Source: Spongiactinospora sp. TRM90649 (GTDB lineage: Bacteria > Actinomycetota > Actinomycetes > Streptosporangiales > Streptosporangiaceae). From it: 64,000 bases of DNA. Positions 7,401-19,487 of the stretch are shown here, in pieces. The translations under genes were made by a program, and so were the position numbers. The first letter of the stretch is position 1, and every line of letters starts with the position of its first letter. The stretch spans positions 124,001 to 188,000 of the forward strand of contig NZ_JARLTC010000011.1 in NCBI RefSeq assembly GCF_029382225.1, read 5' to 3'. The notes below the pieces were generated by a model that searched no databases, had not been told where the DNA came from, and was given only the letters and a program-made list of their open reading frames with translations.

Positions 7401-9926
7401 ATCTGGGCGGGTGTCCTCTCGCTGTCGGCGGTCGGGGTCATGGACGACTTCTTCGACCTCGGCGGGCACTCGCTGCTCGCCGCGCAGCTCGTCGCCCGGC
7501 TGCGGCACGCCGTACCGCCGGGCGGGCGGCAGCCCACCATCCTGGACGTCTTCAAGCACCCCAACGTGCGGGAACTGGCCAGGGTCATGGAGGCCGGCGC
7601 GACCGGCAGCTCCGACCGGCTGCTGCACCGGCTCACCCCCGCCGGACGGCGGACGGCCGCGTCGGCGGTGTGCGTGCCGTACGGCGGAGGCAGCGCGGTC
7701 ATCTACCAGCCGCTCGCCGACGCCCTCCCGGAGGACTGGGCGCTGTACTCGGTGTCGGTCCCCGGCAACGAGCTGGGCGAGGAGGCCCGGCCGTCCGACG
7801 AGGTGGCCGAGCGGTGCGTGGCCGAGATCATGGCCACCGTCGAGGGCCCGCTGGTGCTCTATGGCCACTGCGGGCTCGGCGTCACCCTCACCGTGGAGAT
7901 CACCCGCCGCCTGGAGGCGGCCGGCCGCACGGTGGAGGCCGTCTACCTCGGCGGGATCTTCCCGTTCTCCCGCCCGTCGAGCTGGTTCGGCCGGATGATC
8001 ACCCGCATGGAACGCCTGCGCAGCGACCGCTTCTGGGCCAACGCGCTGCGCGCCTCCGGCCTCGACGTGGACGAACTGGCCCCCGAGCAGCTCCGGATGA
8101 TCATCGAGAACCGGCGCCAGAGCACCGAGGAGGCCGAGCGCTACTTCACGCGCCTGTTCGAGGAGGGCATCCCCCCGCTGCGCGCCCCGGTCGTCTCGGT
8201 CGCGGGCGAACGCGACCCGGCGATGGAGTTCTACCAGGAGCGCTACCCCGAGTGGCACCTGGTCGCGAGCACCGTGGGCCTGGTCGTGCTGGACGAGGCG
8301 AACCACTTCTTCCTGAAGTACCGCTCGGCGGAACTCGCCCAGATCCTCACCACGGTCCACCCCTCGCTCACCACGGACGACCGACCGGCCACTCCGACCT
8401 GGTGGGTCGAGGGCGTCTCGACCTCGGCGGAGACCCGATCTCCCGCCGTCCCGGCGGACGAGGCGGTGGGGGTGCGGCTGCCGGCGTGGCAGGGGACCGT
8501 CGCTTCTCCTGCCTCTCCTCCCGTTGATCCGCCGCGTGTGGCGGCGCGGCCGGGGCCGCAGCCCAGCATGCGGCGGTTCTCCCTGGTCGCCCTCGGGCAG
8601 CTCGCGTCGATCCTCGGCGCCGCGCTGACCGAGTTCGCCGTGCCGATCTGGATCCTCCAGACCACCGGATCCCTGGTCGGCTACGCGCTGTTCGCGGTGA
8701 TCGCGCTGCTGCCCGGCCTGCTCATCGCCCCCCTCGCCGGGGCGATCGTGGACCGCTACGACCGCAGGCGCGTGCTGCTCGCCGCGAACGTCGCCGCCGG
8801 TGGCGTCCAGCTCGGCCTCGGCGCCCTGCTGTGGACGGGCAACCTGCGAATATGGCAGATCTACCCGCTGCTGGCGGTGCTGTCGCTGGCGCTGGCCTTC
8901 CAGCGGCTGGCCTACCAGTCGGCGATCCCGCAACTGGTGCCCAAGCGCTTCCTCGGCCACGCCAACGGCATCGTGCAGACCGCCACCGGCACCGCGCAGC
9001 TCATGGTGCCGCTCGTGGCGGCGGCGATGATGGCGGTGATCGGCCTGGAGGGCATCCTCGTCCTCGACGTCGTCGGCTACTCGCTGGCCATCGCCGTGCT
9101 GCTGCTCACCCCGTTCCCCGCCACCATGGCGGCCCGCCGCCGCGAGACGGTCATGGCGGAGATGGTCGGCGGGTTCCGCTACTCCTGGGGCCACCGGGGC
9201 TTCCGCGGCATGCTCGCCTTCTTCGCCCTGTTCAACCTGCTGCTCTCGCCGCTGTTCCTGCTGCTGACCCCGCTGGTGCTGGCGTTCGCCACCCTCCAGG
9301 ACGTCGGGCGGGTGTCGTTCGCGGGCGGCCTCGGCGCGCTGCTCGGCGGCCTCACCGTGGCCGTGTGGGGCGGGCCGCGGCGGATGCGGATGCGCGGAAT
9401 GCTGCTGGCCGGTCTGGCGCTGGCCGTGTTCTGCCTGGCCACCGGGGTCGTGGACAGCCTCATCGTGATCGCGGTGGGCGCGTTCGGCATGTCGTACTGG
9501 CTCGCCGTACTCAACGGCGTCTACGCCACGCTGCTGCAGGTCAAGGTGCCCCAGCGGTTCCACGGCCGGGTCATGGCGATCAACCAGATGATCGCCTGGT
9601 CCACTCTGCCGGTCGGGTTCGGCCTGGTCGCGCCGTACGGCACGGCGCTGTTCGAACCGCTGCTCGCCCCGGGCGGCCCGCTGGCGGACACCGTTGGCGC
9701 GGTGATCGGCACCGGCCCCGGACGCGGCATCGGGCTGATGTACCTGGTGCTCGGGCTCGGCATCGCGGTGCTCGTGCTCATCGCGCTGCGGGTGCGCGCC
9801 CTGTCCAGGTTCGACACCCACGTGCCGGACGCGCTGCCCGACGACCTGGTCGGCCTCGCCGTCCTCGAAGGCCGCGCCCACGGGCTGACATCCGCCGAGG
9901 AGCAAAAGCGGGTATCCGTGCCATAG
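4464..9926 (+). CDS. NRPS C-A-PCP-TE fused to a 12-helix MFS exporter
   Basis: This 1820-aa protein carries, in order: a condensation domain (HHIVADG, His161-162); an adenylation domain from about 480 to 950 (YTSGTTGRPKG near 617); PCP (Ser1003 in GGHSL); a thioesterase at about 1065-1300; and, after a roughly 65-residue linker, an MFS transporter from about 1369 with twelve predicted membrane helices. Aligning the A domain by eye to GrsA gives the ten-residue code D F T K V G H V G K, close to the aspartate code DLTKVGHIGK. The TE nucleophile position is Cys1136 in GHCGLG rather than Ser; Asp1251 and His1281 complete a likely triad. The fusion would couple product release to export. The frame is uninterrupted across the linker, so a separate MFS gene starting at 8568 is unlikely (no Shine-Dalgarno there). 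Confidence 0.92.
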   Translation: MTTLSPDKKAVLAQRLRRRTKVRAIDPREPGTEPPPTPAQERLWFLEQYRPGTAAYTIPLVVRVRGHLDGPTLEAALAGVADRHESLRMRFPTDDDGRPGVVIDPQPRVELVVTEAVDEAGAHAIGAELLARTFDLAGGPLWRAALITIAPGDHLLVLAVHHIVADGWSADVILREVLTLCGGGALEEPGAQYGDYALWERARDHGGELGYWRDRLDGLPALDLPTDLSRPAEQSSAGAGHEFRIDADLAARVRGLAAERGATPYMVLLAALHVLLARHSGQTDFAVGSPVAGRDVPELDAAVGMFVNTLVLRADLAGDPGFGELLDRTRETALDAYAHQTLPFDRLVTELNVARDVSRTPLFQVMFALQNYGAGAALAVPGYEVAGLTLPPAASRFDLSFYLHETPDGMTGYIVYNSDLFLPGTVERMAERYARLLHSATDAPDTRVSRLGLLTERESAALAAFTVSPEPPPTASGTLQELVAAQAAATPGATAIVCGTERLTYAELDRRSGRLAALLRAEGVGPDVRVGVCLDQSADLAVAVLGVLRAGGAYIPLDPAQPAERLAYMIGDGQARTVITVAEHTDRLTGPTILLDGDPLAEGEPLPLIAGSPDDLAYVIYTSGTTGRPKGVGVQHRQVVNYLEGVRRRLDVPFGADYTLAQSLSFDFGVTIFYLSLLTGGTLHLVSPRTPAAELSERFRRTDYLKITPSHLASLQAEAPGADLLPRRTLVLGGEASRAGWAGGLTASCQVVNHYGPTEATVGITTYAVSEGTQDAAGMLPIGRPLPGARVYVLDEHLSPAPIGVPGEVYLGGDRLARGYLGRPGLTAERFLPDPYGEPGARMYRTGDIGRWSPEGDLHFLGRRDLQVKVRGYRVELPEIEAVLEAVDGIDQAVVEARGDRLVAYLVGARISVSELRGGLADRLPDYMIPARYVWLDELPLKSHGKVDRAALPEPDDDRPDQEAGFAAPETPLEEAVAAIWAGVLSLSAVGVMDDFFDLGGHSLLAAQLVARLRHAVPPGGRQPTILDVFKHPNVRELARVMEAGATGSSDRLLHRLTPAGRRTAASAVCVPYGGGSAVIYQPLADALPEDWALYSVSVPGNELGEEARPSDEVAERCVAEIMATVEGPLVLYGHCGLGVTLTVEITRRLEAAGRTVEAVYLGGIFPFSRPSSWFGRMITRMERLRSDRFWANALRASGLDVDELAPEQLRMIIENRRQSTEEAERYFTRLFEEGIPPLRAPVVSVAGERDPAMEFYQERYPEWHLVASTVGLVVLDEANHFFLKYRSAELAQILTTVHPSLTTDDRPATPTWWVEGVSTSAETRSPAVPADEAVGVRLPAWQGTVASPASPPVDPPRVAARPGPQPSMRRFSLVALGQLASILGAALTEFAVPIWILQTTGSLVGYALFAVIALLPGLLIAPLAGAIVDRYDRRRVLLAANVAAGGVQLGLGALLWTGNLRIWQIYPLLAVLSLALAFQRLAYQSAIPQLVPKRFLGHANGIVQTATGTAQLMVPLVAAAMMAVIGLEGILVLDVVGYSLAIAVLLLTPFPATMAARRRETVMAEMVGGFRYSWGHRGFRGMLAFFALFNLLLSPLFLLLTPLVLAFATLQDVGRVSFAGGLGALLGGLTVAVWGGPRRMRMRGMLLAGLALAVFCLATGVVDSLIVIAVGAFGMSYWLAVLNGVYATLLQVKVPQRFHGRVMAINQMIAWSTLPVGFGLVAPYGTALFEPLLAPGGPLADTVGAVIGTGPGRGIGLMYLVLGLGIAVLVLIALRVRALSRFDTHVPDALPDDLVGLAVLEGRAHGLTSAEEQKRVSVP

Positions 9927-9935
9927 AAGGCGGTT

Positions 9936-11087
9936 ATGGCGGGAAAACCTTTGGTGATCCTCCCTCCCGCCGAGAGGTCCCCGCTGATGATCGAGGCCCT
10001 TCCGCTGCTTGGAATCGAAGAGGAATACCTGGTCGTCGATCCCCGGACCAGGCACGCCGTGCCCAGAGCCGAGGACGTCCTGCGCGCCGCCGAGCCCGTG
10101 CTCGGCGGCGACGTGACCCAGGAGATGACACGCCTGCAGGTGGAGGTCCGCACCCGGCCCACGGCCGACCTCGACGACCTGGCCGGACGGCTGCGCGCCG
10201 CCCGGCGGCAGGTCGCCGAGGCGGCCGGGTCGTGTGGGCTCGCCGTGGTGGCCAGCGGCCTGCCCGTGCTCGGGTCGGTCGTGCCACCGCCGATCAGCGT
10301 CGGCGAGCGCTACCAGCGGGGCGATCTCGTCTACCGCGCGCTCAACGACGAGATCAGCATCTGCGCGCTGCACGTCCACGTGGACGTGCCCGACCCGGAG
10401 CACGCCGTGCTGGTGGCCAACCACCTGCGGCCCTGGCTGCCCACGCTGATCACGCTGGCCGCCAACTCGCCCTTCTTCGCCGGGCGTGACACGGGATACG
10501 CCTCCTGGCGGGTCATGTGCTGGGGGCGGTGGCCGGTGTCCGGGGCACCGCCGTACTTCTCGTCCTACCTCGACTACCAGCAGGTCGTCTCCGCGCTGCT
10601 GGAGTCGGGCGCGCTCATGGACGAGCGCACCGTCTTCTGGGACGTGCGCCCCTCGCCGCGCCTGCCGACCGTCGAGATCCGGGTCGCCGACGTGCCACTG
10701 GCCCCGTGCGACAGCACCACGATCATCGGGCTGGTGCGGGGGCTGGTGGTCACCGCGCTCACCGCCGTCGCACGCGGCGACCCGGGGCCGCCGATCGCGG
10801 GCCAGTTGCTGCGCGCCGCCTACTGGCGGGCCGCCCGTGACGGCCTGCGCGGCCACGGCCTCGACGTGCGCACCGGCGTGCTCACCCCGTCGGCCGTGCT
10901 CGCCCGCCGCCTGTTCGACCACGTGCGGCCCGCGCTCGCCGAGATCGGCGACCTGCCGATGCTCAGCGAAGGCATGGCCGACCTGCTGGCCCGCGGCACC
11001 GGCGAGACCCGGCAGCGCCGGGCCTTCGCCCGGCGCGCCAGCCTCAGCGACGTCGTGGACGACCTCATCACCGCCACCCAGTCCTGA
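9936..11087 (+). CDS. GCS2/YbdK-family carboxylate-amine ligase
   Basis: This 383-aa protein belongs to the glutamate-cysteine ligase type 2 family. The hallmark GIEEEYLVVDP near the N terminus supplies acidic metal/ATP ligands, and the EIRVADVPL segment lies later in the fold. Family members use ATP to form an amide between a carboxylate and an amine; EgtA-like enzymes make gamma-glutamylcysteine. The start has AGAAGG upstream; ATG 9987 is an alternative beginning just before the conserved block. It begins 9 bp after the NRPS-MFS stop, so it is probably co-transcribed and may attach an amine to the peptide product or make a precursor (inference). A housekeeping thiol-related role is the alternative. 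Confidence 0.85.
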   Translation: MAGKPLVILPPAERSPLMIEALPLLGIEEEYLVVDPRTRHAVPRAEDVLRAAEPVLGGDVTQEMTRLQVEVRTRPTADLDDLAGRLRAARRQVAEAAGSCGLAVVASGLPVLGSVVPPPISVGERYQRGDLVYRALNDEISICALHVHVDVPDPEHAVLVANHLRPWLPTLITLAANSPFFAGRDTGYASWRVMCWGRWPVSGAPPYFSSYLDYQQVVSALLESGALMDERTVFWDVRPSPRLPTVEIRVADVPLAPCDSTTIIGLVRGLVVTALTAVARGDPGPPIAGQLLRAAYWRAARDGLRGHGLDVRTGVLTPSAVLARRLFDHVRPALAEIGDLPMLSEGMADLLARGTGETRQRRAFARRASLSDVVDDLITATQS

Positions 11088-11097
11088 CCCTCGCGGG

Positions 11098-11102
<5 letters not shown>
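11083..11102. terminator. bidirectional hairpin across two convergent stop codons
   Basis: A perfect 8-bp stem (CCTGACCC / GGGTCAGG) with a 4-nt loop, TCGC, contains the stop codons of both the rightward ligase gene and the leftward helicase gene. There is no T tract, as is common in actinobacteria. It probably ends transcription from both sides. Confidence 0.5.
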
Positions 11103-15744
<4,642 letters not shown>

Positions 15745-15872
15745 GGCCCCATGATGCACCGTGCCACCGACAATTCCCGCCGGCCCCCGGCCCGCCCGGA
15801 TCGCGGCCTGATCAGCAGAATGTCGCCTTGGTGGGAGATTGAGGGGGATCATCGCGGAGATACAGGACGGGT

Positions 15873-16361
15873 ATGAGCATCGACTACGCGGCGCTCGAAG
15901 CGGCCCGCGGCCGGATCAGGTCCATCCACCTGGGCGGCCACCGCACCCCGAGCAGCGCGCGCGGCCTGCATCACGTCGCGCTGTTCTCTTCCGACATCGA
16001 GCGCACGATCGCGTTCTACCAGGATCTCCTGGAGTTCCCGCTGACCGAGATCGTGGAGAACCGCGACTACAAAGGATCCAGCCACTTCTTCTTCGACATC
16101 GGCAACGGCAACCTGCTGGCCTTCTTCGACTTCCCCGGCCTCGACCTCGGCCCCTACCGCGAGGTCCTGGGCGGCCTTCACCACGTGGCCCTCTCCGTCG
16201 ACCCGGTCACCTGGGAACGGCTGCGCGGCAAACTGGAGGCCGCCGGAGTCCCCCACGACATGGAAAGCGGAGCCTCCATCTACTTCCGCGACCCCGACGA
16301 AGCCCGCATCGAACTCCTGGCCGACCCCTTGGGTGAAATGTACGGCTCCCGCATCCTCTGA
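15873..16361 (+). CDS. VOC (glyoxalase/dioxygenase) superfamily protein
   Basis: A single-gene 162-aa protein with paired beta-alpha-beta-beta-beta VOC modules. GLHHVALFSSDIERTIAFY and GLHHVALSVDPVTWERL are the two module starts, with His metal-ligand candidates in each and the Glu of RIELLADPL near the C terminus. VOC proteins bind a divalent metal and act as lyases, isomerases, dioxygenases or resistance proteins; the substrate is not evident. AGGACGGGT precedes the ATG. It is divergent from the helicase gene across about 130 bp. Confidence 0.85.
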   Translation: MSIDYAALEAARGRIRSIHLGGHRTPSSARGLHHVALFSSDIERTIAFYQDLLEFPLTEIVENRDYKGSSHFFFDIGNGNLLAFFDFPGLDLGPYREVLGGLHHVALSVDPVTWERLRGKLEAAGVPHDMESGASIYFRDPDEARIELLADPLGEMYGSRIL

Positions 16362-16446
16362 CCCCCGCACCGACGGATGCCCCCGCGTGGACAGGGGGAT
16401 GGCAGACCGGTCGGCCCTATTCGGCCGGAGTAGCCCCAAGAGAACC

Positions 16447-16464
16447 GGCGACGAAAGGGTCGCC
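16447..16464. repeat. short hairpin downstream of the VOC gene
   Basis: A 6-bp stem (GGCGAC / GTCGCC) with a 6-nt loop lies between the convergent VOC gene and the small leftward gene at 16515. It is a possible weak terminator. Confidence 0.3.
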
Positions 16465-16514
16465 GTTCGTGGCGGCCCTGGGTTTGTGGTGGGCCCTGGG
16501 GGCGTTGCCGTCAC

Positions 16515-16730
16515 TCAGCGGCGTGAGCGCTTGGGGCGGCGCGGCCGGGCGCGCTTCGGCGGCGGCACCGTGCCGTCGCGCCGTTCCGAGCGGGCCGCCT
16601 TCTCGGCGAGCACGTCCTGGCGGAGCCGGGCGAGGAGTGTGCGCCTGCGAGCCCGGCGGGCGATCTTCTCCGAGGGAGTGAGCCACAGCGAGGCGGCGAC
16701 GAAGGCGCCGATGAGGGGGAACTGCATCAT
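16515..16730 (-). CDS. small membrane-anchored basic protein, unknown function
   Basis: A 71-aa protein with one hydrophobic segment near residues 3-17 followed by a strongly basic tail rich in Arg, Lys and Pro. Nearly every third codon position is G or C across the frame, which is much better than on the opposite strand, so I treat it as a real gene despite its size. No Shine-Dalgarno is visible. A TAAACC hexamer (16737-16742, leftward) lies 6 nt before the ATG, compatible with leaderless expression. The family is not recognised; the tail could interact with nucleic acid or lipid head groups. Confidence 0.6.
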   Translation of the reverse strand: MMQFPLIGAFVAASLWLTPSEKIARRARRRTLLARLRQDVLAEKAARSERRDGTVPPPKRARPRRPKRSRR

Positions 16731-16821
16731 GGAGCGGGTTTACCCGCGCACCGCCGTACGGCATGCCCGTGCCAGGGGCCCAAACCGCCGGGGCACCGCA
16801 CGGCTGCCCCATACTGGGGAG

Positions 16822-17016
16822 ATGCGCCTATCCGATTTCTGGGACCGTATGAGCATGCATTTCGGTGAGGCGTACGCCGAGTCGTGGGCGCGTGACTACG
16901 TCATCGCGGAACTGGGCGGGCGCACCGTCACCCAGGCACTGTCCGACGGCGTGGCCGCCAAGACCGTGTGGCGTGCCGTGTGCAAGGTGACCGACGTCGA
17001 CTCCAAGCTTCACTGA
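16822..17016 (+). CDS. DUF3046 family protein
   Basis: A 64-aa protein starting MRLSDFWDRM with the family pattern, including the DYVIAELGGRTV segment. DUF3046 genes lie directly upstream of recA across actinobacteria; the function is unknown. ATG 16822 has GGGGAG just upstream; the open frame extends further 5' but that part lacks the family signature and overlaps the opposite-strand gene at 16515-16730. It converges on the small hypothetical gene at 17053. Confidence 0.85.
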   Translation: MRLSDFWDRMSMHFGEAYAESWARDYVIAELGGRTVTQALSDGVAAKTVWRAVCKVTDVDSKLH

Positions 17017-17052
17017 GCCTCCGCCGTCGCCACCGTCACCACTGACCACCGC

Positions 17053-17322
17053 TCACTGCGGCGCGGACAACAGCTTCTCGACCAGGTCCGCGGTCTCGTC
17101 GGGAGAATCGGCCCTTTCCTGGCCCCCCGGAGACCACAGGAACATCCACCCGTCCTGGGACGGCGTGGCGAACACGATGGTCTGTCTGGTCGTGCGGGGA
17201 TGCCAGATCCACAGCACCGGATCACTGCTTCCGATCATCCTGCCGACCAGCCCGCGATCGGGCAGCCGTGCAGCGAGCTTTTCCAGGTGGGCGCGGCGTT
17301 GCTCAGCGAACGTGCTTGTCAC
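17053..17322 (-). CDS. conserved small hypothetical protein
   Basis: An 89-aa soluble protein, Trp-rich in the middle (WIWHPRTTRQ, DGWMFLWSPGG), with no signal peptide or membrane segment. The GTG start at 17322 has a good GAGGTG Shine-Dalgarno 5 nt upstream, and codon bias is typical. It sits leftward between DUF3046 and recA, so its promoter shares the recA upstream region. I do not recognise a family with assigned function. Confidence 0.75.
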   Translation of the reverse strand: MTSTFAEQRRAHLEKLAARLPDRGLVGRMIGSSDPVLWIWHPRTTRQTIVFATPSQDGWMFLWSPGGQERADSPDETADLVEKLLSAPQ

Positions 17323-17445
17323 TGGTCACCTCGGGGTCGGCTGTCTCCAGGATCACCCCAGGTCAGCATGGTGACAACAGTCCGAGAAGAATGCCCGAGA
17401 ATGTCGCCTGAGGGTTGGGGTATGACACGTGTTTCACAAGCGATC

Positions 17446-17457
17446 GAACAGCCGTTC
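17446..17457. promoter_or_regulatory. LexA operator (SOS box) upstream of recA
   Basis: GAAC-AGCC-GTTC is an exact match to the actinobacterial/Bacillus-type LexA box GAAC-N4-GTTC. It lies 110 bp before the recA start and is followed 3 bp later by TATATT (17461-17466), a plausible -10. LexA bound here would repress recA until DNA damage. Confidence 0.8.
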
Positions 17458-17567
17458 GGCTATATTGGGACCCGCCGACTCCGGCCGACACCGGAAAATG
17501 TCGGTGGCGCCGCGTAGCTTGCACGCGACGGAAACGACAGACCACGACACCCTCCCAGGGGGCATCC

Positions 17568-18695
17568 ATGGCAGCCAATGACCGCGAGAAGGCCCTTGAG
17601 ACGGCGCTCGCTCAGATCGAGCGCCAGTTCGGCAAGGGCTCGGTCATGCGCCTCGGCGACGACACACGTCCCCCGGTCGAGGTGATTCCGACCGGTTCCA
17701 TCGCCCTCGACGTGGCCCTGGGCATCGGCGGCTTCCCCCGCGGCCGCATCGTCGAGGTCTACGGCCCCGAGTCCAGCGGTAAGACCACGGTCGCCTTGCA
17801 CGCTGTGGCCAACGCCCAGCGCGCGGGCGGCATCGCCGCCTTCATCGACGCCGAACACGCGCTCGACCCCGAATACGCCAGGAAGCTCGGCGTCGACACC
17901 GACGCCCTGCTGGTCTCCCAGCCCGACACCGGTGAGCAGGCGCTGGAGATCGCCGACATGCTGATCCGCTCCGGGGCGGTAGACCTCATCGTCATCGACT
18001 CGGTCGCGGCCCTCGTGCCGAAGGCCGAGATCGAGGGCGAGATGGGCGACAGCCACGTCGGCCTGCAGGCCCGCCTCATGTCGCAGGCGCTGCGCAAGGT
18101 CGCCGGCGCCCTGAACAACACCGGCACCACGGCGATCTTCATCAACCAGCTCCGCGAGAAGATCGGCGTCATGTTCGGCTCGCCCGAGACCACGACCGGC
18201 GGCAAGGCGCTGAAGTTCTACGCCTCGGTCCGCCTCGACGTGCGGCGCATCGAGACCCTCAAGGACGGCACCGAGCCGGTCGGCAACCGCACGCGGGTGA
18301 AGGTCGTCAAGAACAAGATGGCCCCGCCCTTCCGCCAGGCCGACTTCGACATCCTCTACGGCATGGGCATCTCCCGCGAGGGCGGCCTGATCGACATGGG
18401 CGTCGAGCACGGCTTCGTCCGCAAGTCCGGAGCCTGGTACACCTACGAGGGCGACCAGCTCGGCCAGGGCAAGGAGAACGCGCGCAACTTCCTCAAGGGG
18501 CACCCCGACATCGCCAACGAGATCGAAAAGAAGATCAAGGAGAAGCTGGGAGTCGGGCCCCGTCTCGACGCTCCCGCCGACCCTGCTCCGGCCGCCCCTC
18601 CGGCGGCGGCGCCCGCGCCGACCGCCAAGGCGACCGCCTCCGCCAGGGGCAAGGCAGCGGCGGCATCCGCGGGGCCCAAGCCCGGAGACGTCTGA
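17568..18695 (+). CDS. recA: RecA recombinase
   Basis: The 375-aa DNA-dependent ATPase that pairs homologous strands and triggers LexA self-cleavage. The Walker A motif GPESSGKT is at residues 66-73 and the Walker B stretch [10 protein letters not shown] follows; the [17 protein letters not shown]-binding region and the usual Ala/Pro-rich C-terminal tail are present. No intein is inserted. The ATG at 17568 has AGGGGG about 6 nt upstream; the open frame extends 5' through the promoter and LexA box and is not coding there. recX follows 12 bp later, so the two are probably co-transcribed under SOS control. Confidence 0.98.
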   Translation: MAANDREKALETALAQIERQFGKGSVMRLGDDTRPPVEVIPTGSIALDVALGIGGFPRGRIVEVYGPESSGKTTVALHAVANAQRAGGIAAFIDAEHALDPEYARKLGVDTDALLVSQPDTGEQALEIADMLIRSGAVDLIVIDSVAALVPKAEIEGEMGDSHVGLQARLMSQALRKVAGALNNTGTTAIFINQLREKIGVMFGSPETTTGGKALKFYASVRLDVRRIETLKDGTEPVGNRTRVKVVKNKMAPPFRQADFDILYGMGISREGGLIDMGVEHGFVRKSGAWYTYEGDQLGQGKENARNFLKGHPDIANEIEKKIKEKLGVGPRLDAPADPAPAAPPAAAPAPTAKATASARGKAAAASAGPKPGDV

Positions 18696-18707
18696 CCGGT
18701 ATGACCG

Positions 18708-19487
18708 ATGACGCCGAACGAACCCGGTGGCCCGCCCGGCGAGGTCGGGCCACTGGACTGGAGCGCCCGGCCCGACCTCTCCCCGGATGCCGCGACGGAC
18801 GCCGTTCTTCCTTCCGACACGGAGAGCCGGGAGGCCTCAGAAGACCGGCTTGACAGCAGATCACGGACCAACCGTTCGCGAACCAACCGGTCGCGGTCGG
18901 AACGCCGGACCCGGCGCTCCGACCGCGACGCCCTCGCGGACGGCCCGGTCCCCGGTTCGCCAGCGGCCCAGGTGCCCGACGCCGACCCCGAGTCGGTGGC
19001 CCGGTCGATCTGCCTGCGCCTGCTGACCATGGCGCCGCGCACCCGCGCCCAGCTCGCCGAGGCCATGCGCAAACGCGAGGTACCGGAGGCGGCGGCCGAG
19101 TCGGTGCTCGCCCGCTTCTCAGAGGTGGGCCTCATCGACGACAAGGCGTTCGCCGACGCCTGGGTCGCCTCCCGCCACGCCGGACGCGGCCTGGCCCGCC
19201 GCGCCCTCGCCGCCGAACTCCGCCACCGGGGAGTCGACGACGACACGGTCCGCGACGCCGTAGAACAACTCGACCCCGAGGAAGAAGCCGAAACCGCCCG
19301 CCGCCTGGTCGCCCGTAAACTCTCCGCCACCCGCAACCTCCCCACCCCGGCCCGCACCCGCCGCCTCGCAGGGATGCTCGCCCGCAAGGGCTACTCACCC
19401 GGCCTGGCCTTCCGCATCGTCCGCGAGGCCCTAGAAGCCGAAGGCCATGACCCCGACACCTTCCCCGACCCCTTCGACTCCCTCTAA
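18708..19487 (+). CDS. recX: RecX, regulator of RecA
   Basis: A 259-aa protein. The C-terminal roughly 165 residues form the three-helix repeat RecX fold (ARSICLRLLTMAPRTRAQL, then FSEVGLIDDKAFADAW and LARKGYSPGLAF), which caps RecA filaments and restrains recombinase activity. The N-terminal roughly 90 residues are an unusual charged, Ser/Arg-rich extension containing a short tandem repeat, SRTNRSRTNRS. RecX proteins are often about 150-190 aa, so the extension is lineage-specific. It lies 12 bp after recA. Confidence 0.93.
   Translation: MTPNEPGGPPGEVGPLDWSARPDLSPDAATDAVLPSDTESREASEDRLDSRSRTNRSRTNRSRSERRTRRSDRDALADGPVPGSPAAQVPDADPESVARSICLRLLTMAPRTRAQLAEAMRKREVPEAAAESVLARFSEVGLIDDKAFADAWVASRHAGRGLARRALAAELRHRGVDDDTVRDAVEQLDPEEEAETARRLVARKLSATRNLPTPARTRRLAGMLARKGYSPGLAFRIVREALEAEGHDPDTFPDPFDSL

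Noticed and set aside
8568-9926. A separate MFS gene starting at the in-frame ATG 8568
   Set aside because: There is no stop, frameshift or Shine-Dalgarno between TE and MFS; a fusion fits better.
17315-17336. TTGTCACTG as a LexA-independent recA promoter (RecA-NDp type)
   Set aside because: The first half resembles the consensus TTGTCRGTG but the required TANNNT 8 bp later is missing, and it overlaps the start of the leftward hypothetical gene.
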